Source: Pseudomonas entomophila (GTDB taxonomy: Bacteria > Pseudomonadota > Gammaproteobacteria > Pseudomonadales > Pseudomonadaceae). From it: 64,000 bases of DNA. The stretch is from NCBI RefSeq assembly GCF_029478665.1, contig NZ_JARPQB010000004.1, positions 116,504 through 180,503 on the forward strand, read 5' to 3'. Position numbers and translations under genes: made by a program. Positions 8,022-16,009 of the stretch are shown one piece after another. The stretch's first letter is position 1, and each line of letters begins with the position of its first letter. The notes under the pieces were generated by a model. That model made no database searches. It saw nothing but the letters and a program-made list of their open reading frames with translations, and was not told the origin of the DNA.

Positions 8022-10616
8022 GTGCCTGCGCCCACCTTCCGCAAGACCCTGCTGGCCCTGGCCATCACCACCGGCCCGCTGCCAGCCCTGGCTGTACCCG
8101 CGCCACAGACCATCACCCTGACGGACGCCGGCTACAGCAGCCAGCACCAGACTTACGGCGACGACCTCAAGTTCACCGGGAGCTTCAGCGACATCGGCCG
8201 CACCGCCATCGACCTGGCCAACGCCAAGGTGCTGGGCGACCTGGTCGTCGACAGCGCGATCAACGCCACCAAGGGCAATACCTACAGCCTGACGACCAGG
8301 GTCGACGGCATCCGCATTGCCGACAGCGCGCTCGCCGGTTACTTCTATAACCGCGGCATTGTGAAGACCACCAGCGCGGGCGGCTCCGCCCTGAAGATCA
8401 GCGCGACCACGCTCGACGGCGACCTGGTCAACGAAGGGCTGCTCCAGGCGGGAGGCGACTTGTCCTACGCGCTGGTCGACGCCCCCAAGTTCGGCATCGA
8501 CCTGGCCTCTCGCAACGGCGGCCGCACGGTCATCAATGGCGACCTGATCAATGCCAACGGCGCACGCATCGCCAGCAATGGCACGCAATCGCGCGGCATC
8601 AACCTCGCCGGCGCGAGCCTCGAAGGCCGGGTCATCAACCATGGCGAAATCCACGTCGTCGGCCCCAGCGCAATTGGCATCGATGCCACCACCGGCAGCG
8701 TCCTGGCCGGGGTGACCAACAATGGTCTGCTCTACATCGGCGCGCAGGAGTCGATCGGCATCAATCTCGACGGCACCACCCTGGTCGGCAGCCTTGACAG
8801 CCATGTGGTCAACACCGGGAAGATCACCGCCGGCAACATCGCGATCAAGGTCGGTAACGTCGCCTACGACGGCCCGGGCCTGCAGCCGCAGTACAAAGCC
8901 AACGGCGACCTGAACATCTTCAACAGCGGCACGATCTGGTCCCAGGTGGCCGTCGACGCCACCACCAGCAACCGCCCGGTGGAGCTGATCATGCGCGAGG
9001 GCAGCAACATCCTGGGCGACCTCAATGGCCTGGCCAACATCGAAGTCGAGGGCAATGCCAGCTTTGGCGCGAACTACCCCGACCAAGGCAACATCCGCTT
9101 GCGCAATGGCGGCTGGCTCGAGATCGGCAGCGCCGACGAGCCGCCGATCACCTTCAGCCTGAGCAGCCTGCACACCAATCTGGTCGGCAACCTGCGAGTT
9201 GCCGACCACTCTTCGCTGGGCATGGAGCTTGGCGACGAGACCAACCCGGCCACGCCCGTGCTCAAGGTCAGCGGCATTGCCGAGTTCGGCCAGGATGCGC
9301 GGATCGCGCTGGCACCCGATGACGAAGACTACCTGCCTGCGGGCGGGCGCTACCTGCTGCTCGAAGCTGGGCAGGTGCAGGTGCTCGACGCCAACGGCCA
9401 GGCAGTCGACCCCAACGGCAAGCCCAAGGTGGTCAGCACATCGGCACTGCTGAACGTGCGTAGCAGCACCCTGGAAGGCAACAAGGTCTATGTCGAGGTC
9501 AACACCAAGTCAGAGGAAGCCATCGACCAGATGGTCCAGGAGCAAGGCGGCGACAGCAACGCCCAACATGCCCTGAACGGGCTGGCCGGCTCCGGCCTGC
9601 TGGCGTTCCTGGGCAAGGACGATCCACTGCTGCGAATCGCCTCGCAGGCCGATGAAGCACAGCTGACCCGATTGGCCGAGCAACTGGCACCCGATGTCAG
9701 CGACGGCGCCCGCCAGGCCGCCAGTGCCAGCCAGCGCCTGATCACCAACATCACCCTCAACCGCACCAGCGGCCTGCGCGGGGTCGCCTCGGGCGATACG
9801 CTCAAGGACACCGGCGTGTGGGTGCAGACCCTGTACAGCGACGCCACCCAGCAACACCGCGACGGCATCGCCGGCTACAACGCCTACAGCCGCGGCATCG
9901 CCGTCGGCGCCGATGGCAAGCTCGACGACCAGCTGACCCTGGGCCTGGCGTACAGCTTCATCAATACCGACGTCAACGGCCGCAGCGGCAGCAAGACCGA
10001 GGTCGAGGGCCATGCCTTCACCCTGTATGGCGGCTATGAACTGGGCAACTACTTCATCGACGGCAACCTCACCTACGGCTTCAACGACAACGAAGGCAAG
10101 CGCGACATCGCCGGTACCCGCGCCAAGTCCGACTACGACAGCAAGCAACTGGGCCTGAACCTGATCGCCGGCTACACCTGGCAGGCCAGCTCGCAATGGC
10201 TGGTCGAGCCGCGCCTGGCCGCGCGCTACAACCGCGTCGACATCGATGGCTACAAGGAGAAAGGCTCGTCCGCCGCGCTGAAGCTCGAAGACCAGCGCTA
10301 CGAAGCCATCGAACTGGGCGCCGGCGTGCGCCTGGCAGGTAGCTACGCCCTCGGCGCCGGCACCCTGGAGCCGCAGTTCAAGCTGATGACCTATCACGAC
10401 TTCGCCGCCGACAAGGTGCAGAACACCTCGACCTTCCTGGTGGGCGGCACACCGTTCGTGACCAACGGCGCCAGCACCGCGCGCAACAGCTACGAGGCCG
10501 GCGTGGGCGCCGACTACAAGCTGGGCGCGGTCACCGTCGGCCTGAACTACGACTACGTCGGCAAGTCGGGCTTCGATGCCGACGTGTTCTCGGCCAAGGT
10601 GCGCTACGACTTCTGA
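8022..10616 (+). CDS. Type V autotransporter with beta-helix-like passenger
   Basis: 864 residues from a GTG start at 8022, which has AAGGAA eight bases upstream and opens directly on a signal peptide (FRKTLLALAITTGPLPALA, cleavage near residue 24). In-frame upstream ATG codons would put 37 Arg-rich residues before it. The passenger (about 25-560) shows repeated short beta turns with N-G/T-G motifs (GRVINHGEIHVVG, VVNTGKITAGNIAIKVG), typical of a parallel beta-helix. The last about 275 residues are an autotransporter barrel (HAFTLYGGYELGNYFIDGN...) ending in Phe (AKVRYDF). It should insert in the outer membrane and expose or release the passenger. I see no protease triad or lipase motif. It is transcribed opposite to the flanking flagellar genes. 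The function is unknown; adhesion or aggregation is only a guess. Confidence 0.88.
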   Translation: MPAPTFRKTLLALAITTGPLPALAVPAPQTITLTDAGYSSQHQTYGDDLKFTGSFSDIGRTAIDLANAKVLGDLVVDSAINATKGNTYSLTTRVDGIRIADSALAGYFYNRGIVKTTSAGGSALKISATTLDGDLVNEGLLQAGGDLSYALVDAPKFGIDLASRNGGRTVINGDLINANGARIASNGTQSRGINLAGASLEGRVINHGEIHVVGPSAIGIDATTGSVLAGVTNNGLLYIGAQESIGINLDGTTLVGSLDSHVVNTGKITAGNIAIKVGNVAYDGPGLQPQYKANGDLNIFNSGTIWSQVAVDATTSNRPVELIMREGSNILGDLNGLANIEVEGNASFGANYPDQGNIRLRNGGWLEIGSADEPPITFSLSSLHTNLVGNLRVADHSSLGMELGDETNPATPVLKVSGIAEFGQDARIALAPDDEDYLPAGGRYLLLEAGQVQVLDANGQAVDPNGKPKVVSTSALLNVRSSTLEGNKVYVEVNTKSEEAIDQMVQEQGGDSNAQHALNGLAGSGLLAFLGKDDPLLRIASQADEAQLTRLAEQLAPDVSDGARQAASASQRLITNITLNRTSGLRGVASGDTLKDTGVWVQTLYSDATQQHRDGIAGYNAYSRGIAVGADGKLDDQLTLGLAYSFINTDVNGRSGSKTEVEGHAFTLYGGYELGNYFIDGNLTYGFNDNEGKRDIAGTRAKSDYDSKQLGLNLIAGYTWQASSQWLVEPRLAARYNRVDIDGYKEKGSSAALKLEDQRYEAIELGAGVRLAGSYALGAGTLEPQFKLMTYHDFAADKVQNTSTFLVGGTPFVTNGASTARNSYEAGVGADYKLGAVTVGLNYDYVGKSGFDADVFSAKVRYDF

Positions 10617-10637
10617 CCCCATTGATGCACCGCCCCT

Positions 10638-10717
10638 CCTGTAGGAGCGGCTTCAGCCGCGATCACCCGCGAAGCGGGTGCCAGACACCGCATCGCGGCT
10701 AAAGCCGCTCCTACAGG
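10638..10717. repeat. REP pair (inverted)
   Basis: Two inverted REP units: CCTGTAGGAGCGGCTTCAGC...GCTAAAGCCGCTCCTACAGG, with an inner CACCCGC/GCGGGTG stem. This is the common extragenic palindrome of the P. putida group, located just after the autotransporter stop. Confidence 0.9.
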
Positions 10718-10740
10718 CCAACCACCCGATTGGCCAGCAA

Positions 10741-10776
10741 AAAAGGCCGGTATCTCGCGATACCGGCCTTTTTTTG
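10741..10776. terminator. Bidirectional terminator between autotransporter and cheR
   Basis: A 14-bp stem (AAAAGGCCGGTATC / GATACCGGCCTTTT) with a four-base loop, flanked by A and T runs, so it can end the rightward autotransporter transcript and the leftward cheVR transcript. Confidence 0.9.
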
Positions 10777-10788
10777 CCTCATCCAGCC

Positions 10789-11616
10789 TTACTTGGCCTG
10801 GTAGATGATGCCCGGGCTGCACTGGACCATCTGGTAATGGTCCGGCAACCCGTTGAGCGCCTCGGAGGCCCCAAGGAACAAGTAACCACCGGGCTTCAGC
10901 GTGCTGTGAATACGCATCAGGATGTCCTTCTTGACCTGGGCCGAGAAGTAGATCAGCACGTTGCGACAGAACACGATGTCGAACTTGCCCAGCGGCGCGT
11001 AGCTGTCGAGCAGGTTGTACGAGCGAAACTCGACGCGGCTGCGGATCGGCGGCTTGATCGCCCAGCGCCCAGGGCCCTTGGTGTCGAAGTAGCGCTGCAG
11101 GCGCTCCTGGGACAAGCCACGGGCAATGGCCAGGCTGTCGTACTCGCCGGTCTTGCAGTTGTTGAGCATGGCACCGGACAGGTCGGTGGCGACGATCTGC
11201 GCGCCCATCTTCAACTGGCCGAGGTTGGTGCGCTCGAACTCGTCGATCGACATCGAGATCGAGTAAGGCTCCTGCCCCGACGAACAGGCCGCCGACCAGA
11301 TGCGCAGGCGCTGGCCCGGGTTGTTCTTGATGAACTCCGGGATCACCTTGTTCTTGAGCACCTCGAACGGATAGGTGTCGCGGAACCACAACGTCTCGTT
11401 GGTGGTCATGGCATCGACCACCTGTTCACGCAGGCCGCCCCGTGGTTGCGCCTGGATGCGCTGCACCAGTTCACCAAGGGACTTGATGCCCTGCTGCTCC
11501 ATCAGCTTGTTGAGACGGCTGGAGACCAGGTACTGCTTATTCTCGCCCAGCAGGATGCCACAGGCTTTCTCCAGGAATACCCGGAACTGTTCGAAATCCA
11601 AATTACCCGTAGACAA
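10789..11616 (-). CDS. cheR: Chemotaxis protein methyltransferase CheR
   Basis: 275 residues. N-terminal CheR all-helical domain (about 5-75), then the signature TTNETLWFRD (71-80) and an AdoMet-binding fold with WSAACSSGQEPYSISM (107-122) and DIVFCRNVLIYF. It methylates glutamates on chemoreceptors for adaptation. It lies 51 bp downstream of cheV, and the two should be co-transcribed. There is no pentapeptide-binding TPR extension, so this is a stand-alone CheR. Confidence 0.95.
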   Translation of the reverse strand: MSTGNLDFEQFRVFLEKACGILLGENKQYLVSSRLNKLMEQQGIKSLGELVQRIQAQPRGGLREQVVDAMTTNETLWFRDTYPFEVLKNKVIPEFIKNNPGQRLRIWSAACSSGQEPYSISMSIDEFERTNLGQLKMGAQIVATDLSGAMLNNCKTGEYDSLAIARGLSQERLQRYFDTKGPGRWAIKPPIRSRVEFRSYNLLDSYAPLGKFDIVFCRNVLIYFSAQVKKDILMRIHSTLKPGGYLFLGASEALNGLPDHYQMVQCSPGIIYQAK

Positions 11617-11667
11617 TGCTGCCGCCTCTTTCTAAATCGCTAGCGCCGGGGACGGGCCCCGGCCGTT

Positions 11668-12597
11668 TCAATGGGACGCCTTGATCCGGTCGACCACGCG
11701 CTGGGCGAGATCGTCCGGCCTGAACTTGGCCAGGAAGTCATCGGCACCGACCTTCTTGACCATCGCCTGGTTGAACACCCCGGACAACGAAGTATGCAGG
11801 CAGATGTGCAGCTTTTGCATGCGCGGATCGCTGCGAATCTCAGCGGTCAGGGTATAGCCGTCCATCTCTGGCATTTCAATATCCGAGATCATCATGAGGA
11901 ACTCGTCCTCCGGACGCTTGCCCTCGTCCACCAGCTTGCGCAGGTAGTCCAGGGCCTGACGACCGTCGTTGAGCGCCACCACCTCGACCCCGACGGTCTG
12001 CAGGCAACGGCTGACCTGCTTGCGCGCCACCGACGAGTCGTCGACGGTCAGCACCCGCAGCATCACCGCCTTGTCCTGCACCTCGGCATCCACCACCCCC
12101 GCCGACACCGATTCGGACGAAGGCGCCACTTCCGCCAGCACCTTCTCCACATCGATGATCTCGACCATGCGGTTGTCGACCCGGGTCACCGCGGTGAGGT
12201 AGTGATCGCGCCCGGTGCCCTTGGGTGGCGGGTGGATCTCTTCCCAGTTCATGTTGACGATGCGTTCGACCGAGTGCACCAGGAAACCCTGGGTCTTGGT
12301 GTTGTACTCGGTGATGATCACGAAACTTTTGCGCGTCTCTTCCTGCAGCCCCGGCAACCCGGTCGCCATCGACAGGTCCAGGATCGGGATGGTCGCCCCG
12401 CGAATGTTGGCCACGCCACGCACCACCGGATGGGACCTGGGCAGCAGCGTCAGTTCCGGGCACTGCAGCACCTCCCGGACCTTGAACACATTGATGCCGT
12501 AGAGCTGGTCGCCATTGAGGCGGAACAACAGCAGCTCCAGGCGATTCTGCCCCACCAGTTGCGTGCGCTGGTTGACCGAATCCATCACTCCAGCCAT
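11668..12597 (-). CDS. cheV: Chemotaxis coupling/response protein CheV
   Basis: 309 residues from the ATG at 12597, which has GAAGGAG upstream. A CheW-like coupling domain (about 14-158, with GVANIRGATIPILDL) is joined to a receiver domain (about 181-305; acidic pair in VDDSS, phosphorylatable Asp239 in SDIEMPEMDG, Lys in FLAKF). It links receptors to CheA and may buffer phosphoryl flow. It is divergent from flgA and followed by cheR. A sigma-28 promoter lies 32 bp before the start. Confidence 0.95.
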   Translation of the reverse strand: MAGVMDSVNQRTQLVGQNRLELLLFRLNGDQLYGINVFKVREVLQCPELTLLPRSHPVVRGVANIRGATIPILDLSMATGLPGLQEETRKSFVIITEYNTKTQGFLVHSVERIVNMNWEEIHPPPKGTGRDHYLTAVTRVDNRMVEIIDVEKVLAEVAPSSESVSAGVVDAEVQDKAVMLRVLTVDDSSVARKQVSRCLQTVGVEVVALNDGRQALDYLRKLVDEGKRPEDEFLMMISDIEMPEMDGYTLTAEIRSDPRMQKLHICLHTSLSGVFNQAMVKKVGADDFLAKFRPDDLAQRVVDRIKASH

Positions 12598-12628
12598 GCC
12601 AGTCTCCTTCAACGATTGCCTGTTTACC

Positions 12629-12655
12629 AAGTCGGCACGGGCTTTGCTTTTTTGA
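12629..12655 (-). promoter_or_regulatory. Candidate sigma-28 (FliA) promoter of cheVR
   Basis: The minus strand reads TCAAAAAA-N11-GCCGACTT, matching TAAAGTTT-N11-GCCGATAA in spacing and in the GCCGA core, though the -35 is poor. cheVR is FliA-dependent in P. aeruginosa, which supports it. It overlaps the flgA sigma-54 motif on the other strand. Confidence 0.65.
12634..12648 (+). promoter_or_regulatory. Candidate sigma-54 promoter of flgA
   Basis: The plus strand reads cGGCAC-GGGCT-TTGCT with correct GG-N10-GC spacing. flgA belongs to the FleQ/RpoN class in P. aeruginosa. The predicted start of transcription (about 12659) falls at the assigned flgA ATG, so either the leader is almost absent or translation begins further in. 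Confidence 0.6.
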
Positions 12656-12660
12656 GCGTC

Positions 12661-13410
12661 ATGTACACGAAAACGACATTTTTCCGACGACTGACGCACC
12701 TGCTGACCGGCTCGCTCGCCGCGATGTGCCTGCTGGCACCCGGCGTTCGCCCGCTGGCGGATGCGTTTACCTTGCCTGAACAGCTTATCGGTGTCACCCA
12801 GGGGTTTCTTGAATTCACCGTAGAGGATTATCTGGCGACCACCCAGACCCAGGGCCGTTACGAGATTCAGGTCAACACCCTCGACCCGCGCCTGCGCATG
12901 CCGTTGTGCAGCCAGCAACTGGACGCCTCGCTGGAAAGCTCGACGCCGCTGGGGCGGGTCACGGTCAAGGTGCGTTGCGACGGCAGCGCGCCCTGGACGG
13001 TATTCGTGCCGGCCCAGGTACGCCTGCTGCGCGAGGTCGTGGTGATGACCCGCCCGCTCAAGCGTGAAAGCGTGATCGACCAGGGCGATGTCGCCCTGCG
13101 CGAGCGCGACGTGGGCACCCTGACGCAAGGCTACCTCACCCAGCTTGAACAGGCCGTGGGCATGAAGCTGGTGCGCCCCACCGTGCTCGACCAGGTGCTC
13201 ACCCAGCAACACATGGAGCAGGCCGACGTGATCCGCAAGGGCGACCAGGTGGTGATCGTCGCACGCAGCGGCGGCCTCAGCGTGCGCATGCCCGGCGAAG
13301 CGCTGGACAGAGGCGGCATGGAAGCGCAGATCCGGGTGCGCAACCTGAACTCCAAGCGCGTAGTCAAGGCGCGGGTTACCGGCCCCGGCCAGGTCGAGGT
13401 GGCCATGTAG
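12661..13410 (+). CDS. flgA: Flagellar P-ring assembly chaperone FlgA
   Basis: 249 residues with a long signal peptide (hydrophobic LLTGSLAAMCLLAPG at about 14-28) and a C-terminal SAF domain (about 125-248; VVMTRPLKRESVIDQGDVALRE, and GGMEAQIRVRNLNSKRVVKARV near the end). A periplasmic chaperone needed for FlgI ring assembly. The ATG at 12661 has only a weak ribosome site (GAGCG, close spacing). An internal ATG at 12724 would shorten the signal peptide. Divergent from cheV. Confidence 0.93.
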   Translation: MYTKTTFFRRLTHLLTGSLAAMCLLAPGVRPLADAFTLPEQLIGVTQGFLEFTVEDYLATTQTQGRYEIQVNTLDPRLRMPLCSQQLDASLESSTPLGRVTVKVRCDGSAPWTVFVPAQVRLLREVVVMTRPLKRESVIDQGDVALRERDVGTLTQGYLTQLEQAVGMKLVRPTVLDQVLTQQHMEQADVIRKGDQVVIVARSGGLSVRMPGEALDRGGMEAQIRVRNLNSKRVVKARVTGPGQVEVAM

Positions 13411-13525
13411 GGGAAAAGGGCGACAGGATGACGACAGAAAGCTGGCGGTGCGTAGGCACTACCCCTAAACTGTGTCGGAAATTGGGTTACGCAAGCCAAC
13501 TGACCGGCGGTGATGCATTCCTGCC

Positions 13526-13552
13526 TAAAGTTTCTTTCGGGTTGGCCGAAAA
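13526..13552 (+). promoter_or_regulatory. Sigma-28 (FliA) promoter of flgMN
   Basis: The sequence is TAAAGTTT-N11-GCCGAAAA, an almost perfect FliA promoter, about 35 bp before the flgM start. It lets FliA drive transcription of its own anti-sigma factor, the usual feedback loop in flagellar hierarchies. Confidence 0.92.
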
Positions 13553-13587
13553 CCAGGCATGCGTCCAAATACCCAGAGGTTCTGATC

Positions 13588-13902
13588 ATGGTCATCGACT
13601 TCAGTCGTTTGAATAATTCTCCGTCCGTCACGGGCGGCGTGCGCGGCAATGCCGCGGCCGGCCAGGCTGACAAAGCCGGCGCCACGAACGCCGCGCCCAA
13701 GCAGGCCAACGCCAGCGGAGAAGCGGTACACCTCAGCCAAGAGGCACAGCAGTTGCAGAAGATCAGCGACAAGCTGCGCGATCAGCCGGCAGTCAACAGC
13801 GCCCGCGTGGCCGAGTTGAAGCAGGCTATCGCCGACGGCAGCTACAAGGTCGATGCCGGCCGGGTCGCCAGCAAACTGCTCGATTTCGAAGCCCAGCGCT
13901 GA
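13588..13902 (+). CDS. flgM: Anti-sigma-28 factor FlgM
   Basis: 104 residues starting [10 protein letters not shown], with a flexible Ala/Gly/Asn-rich N-terminal half and C-terminal helices ([45 protein letters not shown]) that bind FliA. It holds FliA inactive until exported through the completed hook. An AGAGGT ribosome site precedes the ATG. Earlier in-frame starts would run through the FliA promoter and are rejected. Confidence 0.94.
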   Translation: MVIDFSRLNNSPSVTGGVRGNAAAGQADKAGATNAAPKQANASGEAVHLSQEAQQLQKISDKLRDQPAVNSARVAELKQAIADGSYKVDAGRVASKLLDFEAQR

Positions 13903-13949
13903 CCTCCAGGCGCGCTGACTTCAAGGACGCAACAAGCCAAGAGTTAGCC

Positions 13950-14417
13950 ATGCACGACATCACTCTGCTGCAATTGATCGAAGACGACATCGCACCCACG
14001 CAGGAACTGCTCGACCTTCTACAAAAGGAAGCGGTGGCCCTGCATGGCCGGGAAATGGGAATGCTGGAACAGATCCTGGCCCGCAAGCAGTCCTTGATCG
14101 TGTTGCTCGAGCAGCAGGGCCTGCGGCGCAACCAGTTGCTCGCCAGCCTCGGCCTCACTGCCGACCGCGCCGGTGTGCAAGCGGTGGCCGCGCAGTCGCC
14201 CAACGGCGAGATCATCCTGCAACAACTCGATGTGCTCACCCAGTTGATGGATGCCTGCCAGAAGGTCAACGAGACCAATGGTCGGATCATCCAGGTACAG
14301 CAGTACGCCACGGCCAACCAGATCAGAATCCTCATGGGTGGCGATTCTCCGTCGCTCTACGACAGCCGTGGCGCCACTTCGCCGATGGACAGGCCCCAGG
14401 CGCTTGGTCAGGTGTGA
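13950..14417 (+). CDS. flgN: Flagellar hook-filament junction chaperone FlgN
   Basis: 155 residues, predicted all-helical, with Leu-rich heptads (LLQLIEDDIAPTQELLDLLQKEAVAL) and the conserved tail found in FlgN proteins (NETNGRIIQVQQYATANQIRILMG). It escorts FlgK and FlgL to the export gate. It sits 47 bp after flgM and is expected to share the FliA promoter. Confidence 0.9.
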   Translation: MHDITLLQLIEDDIAPTQELLDLLQKEAVALHGREMGMLEQILARKQSLIVLLEQQGLRRNQLLASLGLTADRAGVQAVAAQSPNGEIILQQLDVLTQLMDACQKVNETNGRIIQVQQYATANQIRILMGGDSPSLYDSRGATSPMDRPQALGQV

Positions 14418-14497
14418 TTAGTTCTATCACGGCACGGAACATACTGGCAAAATGCCGTTACTTGCGTGTGTCGTTTTTGCCTGGAGATTGATAACCC

Positions 14498-15241
14498 GTG
14501 TTCAATGAATCCGATGCTCCCCAGCCGCCAAAGGTGCTCACCACGCCTCTGGAGATTGCGGCCAACCTGCGCCAGCTGCTGGAGAGCCACGACCCGCTGA
14601 TCATCAGCTTCCACGAGCGCAGCCAGCGGTTCCAGAGCTACGTGGTGCACGTCGACCGGGACAGCAACGCCCTGGCGCTGGACGAGATGATCCCGCGCGA
14701 CGGCGAAAAATACATCGAGAACGGCGAACCGTTCCGCGTCGAAGGCTTCCATGACGGTGTGCGCATCGCCTGGGAATGCACCACGCCACTGACCATCAGC
14801 GCAATCGACGGTCACCGCTGCTACCGCGGCCCGCTGCCTGAAGAAGTCACCTACCACCAGCGCCGCAGCGCCTTCCGCGCCGCCCTGAAGCTGTCGCAAC
14901 TGGTCGACATCGTCCTCGACGGCACCCACCTCAAGGGCAATGGCGCCTTGCGCGGCAAGCTGCTGGACATCTCCGCCACCGGTTGCAAGCTGCGCTTCGA
15001 AGGCAACGTCGAGGACCGCCTGCAACTGGGCCAGGTCTATGAGCGCTTCAAGGCCGGCAACCCGTTGGGCCTGAGTGACACCATGGTCGAGCTGCGCCAC
15101 CTGCATTTCGAGGAGCGTATCAACACCACGTTCGCCGGTGTGCGCTTCCACAACCTCAATGGCCAGGCACAGCGCAAGATCGAGAGTTTTGTATACCAGC
15201 TGCAGCGCGAGGCGCGGCGCTTCGATAAAGACGATTACTGA
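14498..15241 (+). CDS. ycgR: Flagellar brake protein YcgR (PilZ domain)
   Basis: 247 residues from a GTG start (GGAG upstream). It has an N-terminal YcgR domain (about 15-110) and a C-terminal PilZ domain carrying the cyclic-di-GMP motifs RxxxR (R123 to R127, RSAFR) and D/NxSxxG (D157-I-S-A-T-G162). When c-di-GMP binds, YcgR acts on the motor and slows swimming. It lies 80 bp after flgN in the same direction and may have its own promoter. Confidence 0.93.
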   Translation: MFNESDAPQPPKVLTTPLEIAANLRQLLESHDPLIISFHERSQRFQSYVVHVDRDSNALALDEMIPRDGEKYIENGEPFRVEGFHDGVRIAWECTTPLTISAIDGHRCYRGPLPEEVTYHQRRSAFRAALKLSQLVDIVLDGTHLKGNGALRGKLLDISATGCKLRFEGNVEDRLQLGQVYERFKAGNPLGLSDTMVELRHLHFEERINTTFAGVRFHNLNGQAQRKIESFVYQLQREARRFDKDDY

Positions 15242-15247
15242 TCGACC

Positions 15248-15294
15248 GCACAATGCACGAACGCCACCCATCGGGTGGCGTTCGTGCATTGTGC
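15248..15294 (+). terminator. 22-bp perfect hairpin after ycgR
   Basis: A perfect 22-base inverted repeat with a 3-base loop (GCACAATGCACG...CGTGCATTGTGC) starts six bases after the ycgR stop. There is no long T-run. The stem is unusually long and perfect for a simple terminator. Confidence 0.75.
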
Positions 15295-15391
15295 CTATGC
15301 TAGAAACGTTTCCAGCGTCCAATGCGCAGACAAACTAAATAATGTGGCCGGTGCTACGCCCAACCTGGGCGCCTCAACAACCGGAGACATC

Positions 15392-15949
15392 ATGATTCGT
15401 TCCAATTTCACTGCTGAACTGCATTGCCAGCATGGCCAGGTGGTGGTCGTGGATACAGCCTTTGCAGATCACCTATTCACCAGCGCTGACGAGGACGGCT
15501 GGCTAAGCACTGAGAGGGCAAAGCCAACCGGGTTCAAACGCGTCGACTTCAGCTTCCAGTTCATCAAACATGAGGGAGACCGCACTCATTACTTCATTAC
15601 CTGCGCGCAATCCTGGGACTATGCAGGCGCAAGGCTTGAGCAGAACAAAAATGGCTGGCTGGGGCTGTATGGCACCCATGTGATAGGGCGGATCATTGAT
15701 GCGATCAACCCCAGCAACCTACTGCGCCCTACGGACTTCTGGAAAATCGAAACGCTTCAGCCATGGGACGGTGATGTGCAGAGCGCGCAGAACATCGAGT
15801 TCTATCTGCGTGACAAATACGGCCACAGGGTTTCGCAAGCCCTCCCCTCCAGCGAAACCATCACGCTGAGCCATGATACTTTCCTGAATGCCGGGAAGCA
15901 TAAAGGTGAAATACTGAAGTTCAAGCTGCGCAATATCCAGCTTGCATGA
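15392..15949 (+). CDS. Uncharacterised 185-residue cytosolic protein
   Basis: Starts MIRSNFTAELHC with CCGGAGA nine bases before the ATG. No signal peptide, no membrane segment, many aromatic residues and alternating hydrophobic/polar stretches that suggest an all-beta fold (VDFSFQFIKHEGDRTHYFITCAQSW; GWLGLYGTHVIGRIIDAI). The DNA is visibly less G+C-rich than the flanking flagellar and bkd genes, with more mixed codon use, hinting at later arrival. It stands alone between a 22-bp hairpin and the convergent MFS gene. I do not recognise it. Confidence 0.75.
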   Translation: MIRSNFTAELHCQHGQVVVVDTAFADHLFTSADEDGWLSTERAKPTGFKRVDFSFQFIKHEGDRTHYFITCAQSWDYAGARLEQNKNGWLGLYGTHVIGRIIDAINPSNLLRPTDFWKIETLQPWDGDVQSAQNIEFYLRDKYGHRVSQALPSSETITLSHDTFLNAGKHKGEILKFKLRNIQLA

Positions 15950-15972
15950 TCCGATGCCGCCAGGCTCTAGCC

Positions 15973-16000
15973 ACCTCCTGGCGAGTACTCACCAGGAGGT
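15973..16000. terminator. Short hairpin between convergent genes
   Basis: A 9-bp inverted repeat (ACCTCCTGG / CCAGGAGGT) with a 10-base loop, between the 185-residue ORF and the convergent MFS gene. There is no T-run, so it is a weak candidate terminator. Confidence 0.4.
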
Positions 16001-16009
16001 AGTCTCCAC

